A stretch of DNA of 19,857 nucleotides, taken from assembly GCA_910577185.1 (NCBI GenBank), contig CAJTLR010000043.1, positions 13,054 to 32,910 on the forward strand, read 5' to 3'. Below, one piece after another: positions 15,065 to 19,857 of this stretch (positions are counted from its first letter, which is position 1; the number at the start of each line of letters is the position of its first letter). The position numbers and the translations under genes are program-made. The stretch comes from an uncultured Acetatifactor sp. (GTDB lineage Bacteria > Bacillota > Clostridia > Lachnospirales > Lachnospiraceae). The notes under the pieces were generated by a model. The model worked only from the letters and a program-made list of their open reading frames with translations. It was not told where the DNA came from and ran no database searches.

Positions 15065-15577
15065 ATGAGACGGATTGCACAATTTTTGAAGGTAAGTCCC
15101 GGGGCCTTTTCGGAGGCCGTGAAAGGGAGTGCGCAGCAGTATACGGACACGGAAATCGCGGAAATGTATGAAAAACTTGAACTGCCCAGGCGTGCCACCC
15201 GGGGAAGCGCGGGTTATGATTTTTACGCGCCTTTTGCTTTTACCCTTTTACCAGGGGAAACCGTCAGGATTCCCACGGGAATCCGTGCAAAAATAGACGA
15301 AGAATGGGTTTTGCAGATTTATCCCCGAAGCGGGCTGGGATTTAAATACCGTCTGCAGATGGACAATACCGTGGGAATTATTGACAGCGATTATTTTGCG
15401 TCCGACAATGAAGGACATATTTTTGTAAAACTGACCAATGACTCCCATGAGGGAAAAACGGTGGAAGTGAAACAGGGAACCGCTTTTGTGCAGGGCGTTT
15501 TCGTGGAATACGGAATTACCGTGGACGATGAGGCCCAGGGAATCCGCAACGGCGGTTTCGGAAGCACCACGGCGTGA
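15065..15577 (+). CDS. dut: dUTP diphosphatase (dUTPase)
   Basis: Hydrolyses dUTP to dUMP and pyrophosphate, keeping uracil out of DNA and feeding dTMP synthesis. The 170-residue trimeric-type protein has all five family motifs in order: AGYDF (49-53), PRSGLGFK (87-94), NTVGIIDSDY (101-110), QGTAFVQGVF (137-146) and the carboxy-terminal lid RNGGFGSTT (161-169). An unusual amino-terminal extension of about 35 residues (before EMYEKLELPRRA) precedes the core. There is also a short insertion after motif 3 (FASDNEGH). The ribosome binding site before ATG 15065 is weak and distant (GAAGGAT about 14 bases upstream). The 134-base gap after nrdG shows no promoter or terminator, so it probably belongs to the nrdDG transcript. 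Confidence 0.95.
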   Translation: MRRIAQFLKVSPGAFSEAVKGSAQQYTDTEIAEMYEKLELPRRATRGSAGYDFYAPFAFTLLPGETVRIPTGIRAKIDEEWVLQIYPRSGLGFKYRLQMDNTVGIIDSDYFASDNEGHIFVKLTNDSHEGKTVEVKQGTAFVQGVFVEYGITVDDEAQGIRNGGFGSTTA

Positions 15578-15605
15578 CAGGAAAAAGCAAATAAAGGAAC
15601 TTATG

Positions 15606-15634
15606 GCATAAAAGACTCTTTTTTGGTCATGATA
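15606..15634 (+). promoter_or_regulatory. Sigma-G-like (forespore) promoter of the SpoVAF-like gene
   Basis: GCATA (15606-15610) and CATGATA (15628-15634) with 17 bases between them resemble the sigma-G consensus (GHATR ... CATWMTA) with one mismatch. A start near 15641 would leave a leader of about 29 nt. Supported by the sporulation function of the gene that follows. Confidence 0.55.
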
Positions 15635-15663
15635 AAGAAAAATATCATGTAAAAAAGGAGTCT
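15613..15663 (+). promoter_or_regulatory. Long hairpin that covers the ribosome binding site of the SpoVAF-like gene
   Basis: AGACTC (15613-15618) pairs with GAGTCT (15658-15663), TTTTTT (15619-15624) with AAAAAA (15651-15656), and CATGATA (15628-15634) with TATCATG (15643-15649), around an 8-nt loop with small bulges. The 3' arm contains the AAGGAG (15655-15660) that serves the ATG at 15670. A transcript coming from upstream would have its binding site paired; one starting near 15641 would lack the 5' arm. It is not a terminator by itself, because no U-tract follows the 3' arm. Confidence 0.75.
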
Positions 15664-15669
15664 GTTTTC

Positions 15670-17199
15670 ATGAGGGAAGATCAGGGACTGAGAGAGGAAG
15701 CGGTTTCGGAGAATAAAGAGGGGGTACAGGAGACAGAGGGTTCACAACCGGCAGAAACTGCGGAGGGCAAGCCTTCCGGAACCGGCAGGATCCAGGGTTC
15801 CCTGCAGGCAGATATGGCATATTTGAACGGTGTGCTGGATGTAGGGAAGAATTTTGACATGATCCACCGGATCATCCATATCGGCGGCAGGGAAGCGTGT
15901 ATGTATCTGATAGATGGTTTCTGTAAGGATGAACTGGTGCAGAAGCTTCTGCAATATTTCATGGATCTGACGCCGGACAAAATGCCCGGGGACATGCATG
16001 GTCTGTCCAAGCAGTTTACGCCGTATGTGGAAGTGGATCTGGACGACCAGTGGGATATGGTGATTCATGCCCTGCTGTCGGGAATATTTGTGCTGCTGAT
16101 AGACGGTTACAAGAAAGCGCTTCTCATTGATTCCAGGACATATCCATCCAGGGGGGTGGAAGAGCCGGAGAAGGATAAGACGCTCAGGGGTTCCAAGGAT
16201 GGCTTTGTGGAGACCCTGGTGTCCAACACGGCTCTTATCCGCCGCAGAATCAGAAGCGCGGACCTGCATATGGAAATGCTGGGCGCGGGGGTAAGTTCCC
16301 GGACGGACATTGCACTCTGTTATATGAAGGAGAGAGTGGATACTGCTTTTCTGGAGGAAGTCCGGCAGAAAATCCAGAATATCCGGGTGGATTCCCTGAC
16401 CATGAACCAGGAGTCGCTGGCAGAGTGTCTCTATCAGCGAAAGTGGTACAACCCTTTTCCGAAATTCAAGTATACGGAAAGGCCGGATGCCGCCGCTGCC
16501 CAGGTGCTGGAGGGAAATATCGTGATACTGGTGGACAATTCCCCTTCTGCCATGATATTGCCCACCACGATTTTCGATGTGGTGGAGGAAGCCGATGACT
16601 ACTATTTTCCTCCCATCACAGGCACGTATCTGCGGGTGACCCGTTTTTTGATCTCGTTGCTGACCTATCTGGTGACACCCACATTTCTGCTGCTGATCAA
16701 TCAGGAACAATGGATTCCGGAAAGCTTTTCTTTCATCATGCTGAAGGAAGAGCCGAACCTTCCCCTGATCTGGCAGTTTCTGGTACTGGAACTGGCCATA
16801 GATGGCCTGAAGCTGGCGGCCATCAATACGCCTAATATGCTCAGCACGCCCTTAAGTGTCATGGCGGCGCTGGTTCTGGGGGAGTTTTCCGTAAACAGCG
16901 GATGGTTCTCCCCGGAGGTGATGCTCTATATGGCTTTTGTGGCCATCGCCAACTACACCCAGGCTAATTACGAACTGGGCTATGCGCTGAAATTCATGCG
17001 TATTATTACACTGCTGCTGACCCAGTGGTTCAGCATATGGGGATATGTGGGGGGAATCCTTCTTTCGGTACTGGCAATCGGATGCAACCGGACCGTGTCG
17101 CGGAAAAGTTATATCTATCCCCTGATTCCGTTCGACTGGAAAAATCTGAAAAACAGACTGATCCGCAGACGGCTTCCGGGGGCGCTGAAGGAGAAGTGA
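15670..17199 (+). CDS. spoVAF: GerA-family spore germination protein, SpoVAF-like
   Basis: A spore inner-membrane protein of the GerA/SpoVAF family (509 residues). The first 45 residues are acidic and low in complexity, as in other members. The soluble domain contains SRTYPSRGVEEPEKDKTLRGSKDGFVETL (155-183) and SNTALIRRRIRSADL (185-199), then KWYNPFPKFKYTERPDAAAAQVLEG (258-282) and VDNSPSAMILPTTIFD (288-303), all hallmarks of the family and closest to SpoVAF by recall. Hydrophobic helices follow at about 325-345, 367-385, 392-412, 417-432 and 443-472, then the usual YIYPLIPFDW and a basic tail. SpoVAF works with germinant receptors or the SpoVA channel in spores. No spoVA genes lie next to it here, which is common in Clostridia. 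AAGGAG lies 10-15 bases upstream of ATG 15670, inside a hairpin. The family is confident; the SpoVAF subtype is less so. Confidence 0.88.
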   Translation: MREDQGLREEAVSENKEGVQETEGSQPAETAEGKPSGTGRIQGSLQADMAYLNGVLDVGKNFDMIHRIIHIGGREACMYLIDGFCKDELVQKLLQYFMDLTPDKMPGDMHGLSKQFTPYVEVDLDDQWDMVIHALLSGIFVLLIDGYKKALLIDSRTYPSRGVEEPEKDKTLRGSKDGFVETLVSNTALIRRRIRSADLHMEMLGAGVSSRTDIALCYMKERVDTAFLEEVRQKIQNIRVDSLTMNQESLAECLYQRKWYNPFPKFKYTERPDAAAAQVLEGNIVILVDNSPSAMILPTTIFDVVEEADDYYFPPITGTYLRVTRFLISLLTYLVTPTFLLLINQEQWIPESFSFIMLKEEPNLPLIWQFLVLELAIDGLKLAAINTPNMLSTPLSVMAALVLGEFSVNSGWFSPEVMLYMAFVAIANYTQANYELGYALKFMRIITLLLTQWFSIWGYVGGILLSVLAIGCNRTVSRKSYIYPLIPFDWKNLKNRLIRRRLPGALKEK

Positions 17200-17212
17200 T
17201 TTTTTGGAATAT

Positions 17213-17241
17213 TTGACAGATTCTGTTTTTTGTGATACATT
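17213..17241 (+). promoter_or_regulatory. Strong extended -10 promoter of degV
   Basis: TTGACA (17213-17218) and TACATT (17236-17241) with 17 bases between them; TG one base before the -10 makes it an extended -10. It begins 14 bases after the SpoVAF-like stop. Transcription would start near 17249, giving a leader of about 155 nt with repeated hairpins. Confidence 0.75.
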
Positions 17242-17250
17242 TCAGGGAGA

Positions 17251-17382
17251 AACTGGAATAGAAACAAGCAAGCCCCCGCCCGCTGCCCATGCCCAAATGG
17301 CGGCAGGAGAGGGCGAAGGGGAACTGGAAACAGCAAGTCCCCCGCCCATGCCTAAGAGGCAGCAGGAGAGGGCGAAACGGGA
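17251..17382 (+). repeat. Two tandem copies of a GC-rich hairpin unit in the degV leader
   Basis: Unit A (17251-17321) and unit B (17322-17381) share AACTGGAA at the start, an AGCAAG(C/T)CCCCCGCCC block and a GGCAGGAGAGGGCGAA-like block. In A, CCCC and CGCCC (17273-17281) pair with GGGCG and GGGG (17311-17321), enclosing GCTGCC/GGCGGC. In B, TCCC and CGCCC (17338-17347) pair with GGGCG and GGGA (17370-17382), enclosing GCCT/AGGC. A third ACTGGAA sits at 17382-17388, just before the degV binding site. The outer stem is kept while the inner stem differs. Confidence 0.75.
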
Positions 17383-17404
17383 CTGGAATAAGAAAGGAAC
17401 ATTT

Positions 17405-18277
17405 ATGTTTAAGATTATAACGGACAGTACAGCCGATTTGCCGGCAGAATATTTAAAGGAGCATGACCTGGGCTGTATGCCCATCAGCTACATTCTGGAT
17501 GGCGTCACTTACGGCAGGGAAAAGGAACTGGACTGGAAAACATTCTATGCCATGATGCGGCAGGAAGGGAAAATGCCCACCACGTCCCAGATCAATCCGG
17601 CAGAGGCGAAGGAATATTTTGAGGAATATGTGAAAGAGAACAAGGAAATCCTGTATCTGGCATTTTCCTCCGGCTTAAGCGGAACCTGCAATAATATCCG
17701 CATGGCCGCGGATGAGATTATGGAAGAGCATGAGGATGTCAGGATTATTGTGGTGGACAGTCTGGGGGCTTCCATGGGGGAGGGACTCTTTGTACATAAG
17801 GCAGTGAAAATGCGTGATCAGGGCAAGTCCATGGAGGAGACGGCAGAATGGCTTACGGCACATGCCCTGAATGTGGTGCATGTGTTTACGGTGGATGACT
17901 TATTCCATCTGTACAGGGGAGGGCGCGTCAGCAGGACGGCCGCAGTGCTGGGAACCATGGTTTCCATTAAACCCAAACTCCATGTGGACAATGAGGGGCA
18001 TCTGATTCTGATCGGAAAGGTCAGGGGCAGGAAAAAGTCCTTAAATGCCCTGGTGGAGTACATGGAGGAGAAAATGGGATCCTGGGAGGCTGAGAATAAA
18101 GGGGATTATGTATTCATCAGTCATGGGGATGCCCTGGAAGACGCGGAATATGTGCGGGATTTGATAAAAGAAAAGTTCGGTTTTCAGAATTTCCTGATCA
18201 GTAATATCGGCCCTACCATCGGGGCCCATTCCGGTCCCGGTACCATAGCGCTGTTTTTTATGGGAGAATCACGGTAA
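17405..18277 (+). CDS. DegV family fatty-acid-binding protein
   Basis: DegV/FakB proteins bind one fatty acid and present it to the FakA kinase for phospholipid synthesis. The 290-residue protein shows the family order: FKIITDSTADLP (2-13), MPTTSQINP (57-65, with the Thr-Ser pair at the ligand carboxylate), LAFSSGLSGTCNN (85-97), VVDSLGAS, the HVFTVDDLFHLYRGGRVSRTAAVLG block and a final GPTIGAHSGPGTIALFFMG (His and Gly near the lipid head group). ATG 17405 was chosen because AAAGGAAC lies 5-12 bases upstream and the family begins at this point. The open frame continues 5' to 17204, but that extension (rich in P, E and Q) is encoded by the hairpin repeats and has no family match, so it is leader RNA. 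The gene has its own promoter and a strong terminator. No fakA kinase is nearby, as is common. Confidence 0.94.
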   Translation: MFKIITDSTADLPAEYLKEHDLGCMPISYILDGVTYGREKELDWKTFYAMMRQEGKMPTTSQINPAEAKEYFEEYVKENKEILYLAFSSGLSGTCNNIRMAADEIMEEHEDVRIIVVDSLGASMGEGLFVHKAVKMRDQGKSMEETAEWLTAHALNVVHVFTVDDLFHLYRGGRVSRTAAVLGTMVSIKPKLHVDNEGHLILIGKVRGRKKSLNALVEYMEEKMGSWEAENKGDYVFISHGDALEDAEYVRDLIKEKFGFQNFLISNIGPTIGAHSGPGTIALFFMGESR

Positions 18278-18317
18278 GGGCGCAAGTGGGTAAAAGCCCC
18301 TTACAGGGGGCAGTGCA

Positions 18318-18355
18318 GGCCACCGGCTTAGCCGGTGGCCCTGGCTTTTCATTTT
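18318..18355 (+). terminator. Strong terminator after degV
   Basis: GGCCACCGGC (18318-18327) pairs perfectly with GCCGGTGGCC (18331-18340) around a TTA loop, followed by a T-rich tail (CTTTTCATTTTT). A second smaller hairpin (GCCCC with GGGGC, about 18296-18311) precedes it. It lies between convergent genes and may also stop minus-strand transcription, although its minus-strand side is not T-rich. Confidence 0.88.
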
Positions 18356-19482
18356 TCATGGTCATGGAAGAAGTTCTGTTTCCTATCTTTGAATCGCGCA
18401 TACTCTGTGATTAGTTCCTGAAATTCTGGGGAGTTTTGCAGCAGAGATTCTTTTTCCATTGCAGAAAGGATCATGGGAATCATTTGCTCTGGCTGAGGTG
18501 CCTGCGCAGGTATGCGATTAAATAATAGGGTTTTATCCACATTCCATGGATCGCGCATTGCCGAAAGCATTTCTCTCAAAATGGAAATACATTTACCGGC
18601 ATCCTTTTCCGCAAACGCGATTTCCAGTGGTGCAGTGAATGCGTTATACTTCCACATCTCAAAAAGTGTCACCATCTGTGCCGATTTATCTGCTATCTTT
18701 TTTGCAGTGAGAAGTTCGCCGCATTCTAACTCAATACGCATCATTTTGTATAGCAGCAGCTGAACCTTGTTGAGCGCCAAATGTAATTCGTGCTGCAAAT
18801 CTGCCGCCGCTTTCTCTGATTTGCCCTGATGTTTATCAATTTCAACCTGCAGCCAAAGCTTATCAGTCATGCTGTCGGCAATGTCTTTTCTGTCAGGCAT
18901 TAAGTCCAGTGTTTCCTGGGCTTTTTCATATTGTCCGCTGCGAAGATATCTGCTTGCCAGCATAAAATTTGTGCTGCTGCTAATTTTTATGTCCGTGCTT
19001 CCGGCAAGCCGATGATACCATTCAAGGATCTGCTCCTCATAGGGGCGCATTTCATTTGCAGTCAGGTCGGACGTGGAGAGAAGTCCATCCAGTTGGAGTG
19101 TAAGAACATGCATGAGTCTCTCATTGTGAGGATACTCGTGGATCTTTTGCACTGCTGTGGCAAACCCTTTTTCGAGTCCTTCATCTTTCACAATCTTTCC
19201 GATCTCCTTGCAGAACAAACCAATTTCCTGCGGTGATATATCTTCGTGAAAACAAAAAAGAGTATTCAGGTCAGTTTTTAACAATCGGGCTAACGGAGCC
19301 AAAAGCGAAATATCCGGACTGGTTGTTCCTTTTTCCCATTTACTGACTGCCGGAATAGACACATTGAGATATTCTGCAACTTGTTCCTGGGTGAGTCCTA
19401 ATTCTTTTCTTCTTTCCTGTATCATTAAGTTCATAGGCATAATAGAATTTTGATGATAGAATCTTGTCTTAGATTCTATCAT
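18349..19482 (-). CDS. XRE-family HTH regulator with a TPR-like sensor domain
   Basis: A 377-residue regulator on the minus strand, convergent with degV. Residues about 20-75 form a Cro/XRE helix-turn-helix (MIQERRKELGLTQEQVAEYLNVSIPAVSKWEKGTTSPDISLLAPLARLLKTDLNTLF), with recognition helix IPAVSKWE. The rest is a chain of amphipathic helices (LASRYLRSGQYEKAQETLDLM..., HQGKSEKAAADLQHELHLAL...) resembling tetratricopeptide repeats, as in peptide-sensing or Rgg-like regulators, but without a clear assignment. AGGGAGG lies 6-12 bases before the ATG at 19482. The 17 residues before MNLMIQERR are unusual, and their codons make up one large inverted repeat, so Met near 19431 could be the true start. 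The gene is visibly richer in A+T than its neighbours. It may be self-regulated or control genes beyond the window. No partner is visible. Confidence 0.88.
   Translation of the reverse strand: MIESKTRFYHQNSIMPMNLMIQERRKELGLTQEQVAEYLNVSIPAVSKWEKGTTSPDISLLAPLARLLKTDLNTLFCFHEDISPQEIGLFCKEIGKIVKDEGLEKGFATAVQKIHEYPHNERLMHVLTLQLDGLLSTSDLTANEMRPYEEQILEWYHRLAGSTDIKISSSTNFMLASRYLRSGQYEKAQETLDLMPDRKDIADSMTDKLWLQVEIDKHQGKSEKAAADLQHELHLALNKVQLLLYKMMRIELECGELLTAKKIADKSAQMVTLFEMWKYNAFTAPLEIAFAEKDAGKCISILREMLSAMRDPWNVDKTLLFNRIPAQAPQPEQMIPMILSAMEKESLLQNSPEFQELITEYARFKDRKQNFFHDHEK
19453..19482. promoter_or_regulatory. 12-bp-arm inverted repeat at the start of the XRE gene
   Basis: ATGATAGAATCT (19453-19464) and AGATTCTATCAT (19471-19482) are exact reverse complements separated by six bases. 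The ATG of the XRE gene is the end of the right arm, and codons 1-10 lie in the repeat. On the minus strand a TTGACA (19504-19499) and TATGAT (19483-19478), 15 bases apart, overlap it, so it could be an autorepressor operator on its own promoter or an mRNA hairpin over the start codon. Confidence 0.8.
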
Positions 19483-19499
19483 AGAAACCTCCCTATATT

Positions 19500-19857
19500 G
19501 TCAAGTGATTTTCCTTAAAAAATCAAGGAGTTTTTAGTTACATATCTCAGATGAATAAGCCAAGGAGATGGACATTTCTCTGTATCTGGTACGAAAATAG
19601 AGGGTGAAAGGTACACGAAGCAGAACGTCCTTATCTTTCGCTCTACATGGCCTTGTGTATACCCAGCCTTCTATGGCAGCGCACCTCCCGTGTCTACCAG
19701 GCTCACCCTCATTTCTGTGGGGGCCTAACTTCCTTCGTCCCGCCTGTCCATAACCAGGGTGTCAGCTTAGCTCCTTTGCAGGGTCTTGCCCTATGGAAAA
19801 TATTCCTGCCGACTACTGGCTCATTCTTTGTTTTAAGTCTTACTGACCTGCATGGTT
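19500..19857. other. Terminal stretch with no recognised gene but nested inverted repeats
   Basis: About 350 bases from the XRE promoter to the window end. No ORF with a ribosome binding site is convincing. A frame from 19609 to the end is open (plus strand), but its translation (PSLLWQRTSRVYQAH...) does not resemble a protein family I know. Pairing segments include CCTG/CAGG (19743-19746, 19755-19758), CCATA/TATGG (19748-19752, 19792-19796), GGG/CCC (19781-19783, 19789-19791) and AGCTTAGCT (19764-19772). It might be the end of an insertion element, an intron or another structured RNA cut by the window edge; this is not shown. Confidence 0.35.

Noticed and set aside
15619..15663. Rho-independent terminator of dut
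   Set aside because: A stem is present, but the U-tract is in the 5' arm, not after the 3' arm, which carries the next gene's ribosome binding site.
17204..17404. 67-residue amino-terminal extension of DegV
   Set aside because: No binding site at 17204, where the frame opens between the -35 region and the upstream stop; the transcript is predicted to begin near 17249, and family homology begins at 17405.
19609..19857. Open plus-strand frame running off the window end
   Set aside because: No start with a ribosome binding site and no family resemblance; the stretch looks like structured non-coding DNA, so no CDS was called.

Overview
The window (about 53% G+C, dense, mostly plus-strand) reads as chromosomal DNA of an anaerobic, spore-forming Firmicute, most likely a Lachnospiraceae-type Clostridium. 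The basis is the combination of class III ribonucleotide reductase (NrdD/NrdG), a SpoVAF-like GerA-family spore protein, a DegV lipid-binding protein, strong AGGAGG-type ribosome binding sites and clostridial TTGACA/TATAAT promoters. No species is claimed. Most of the content is housekeeping. I did not see a classical defence island, CRISPR array, phage module, rRNA or tRNA.

Layout. Positions 2-2517 hold the 3' part of a MATE exporter followed by ruvA and ruvB (Holliday-junction branch migration). Positions 2518-4387 hold a promoter, an 18-bp tandem repeat in the leader, and a GtrII-type membrane glucosyltransferase. Positions 4439-8592 hold a nucleoside/nucleobase salvage set: purine nucleoside phosphorylase, cytidine deaminase, a TRZ/ATZ-type adenosine-analogue deaminase and an AzgA-like purine permease. 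Together these could take 5'-deoxyadenosine-type by-products to hypoxanthine (inference). Positions 8792-11780 hold a membrane-anchored MutS-type ATPase, a 51-residue membrane microprotein and a WYL-domain regulator, ending in a good terminator.

Positions 11898-15577 hold the deoxynucleotide module: a strong promoter with two NrdR-type operators just downstream of it, then nrdD, nrdG and a dUTPase. Positions 15606-17199 hold the SpoVAF-like gene, preceded by a sigma-G-like promoter that lies inside one arm of a hairpin covering its ribosome binding site. Positions 17213-18277 hold degV, whose roughly 155-nt leader carries two copies of a GC-rich hairpin unit. A strong terminator separates it from a convergent, more A+T-rich XRE/TPR-like regulator (18349-19482, minus strand) that has a 12-bp-arm inverted repeat over its start codon. 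The last 350 bases contain no gene I recognise but do contain nested inverted repeats.

The most notable signals are non-coding: the promoter-in-hairpin arrangement at 15606-15663, the duplicated leader element at 17251-17382, the NrdR operator pair, and the repeat array at 2586-2650. Among proteins, the membrane-anchored MutS homologue is the least ordinary. All functional calls rest on motif recognition by eye; no database search was run.
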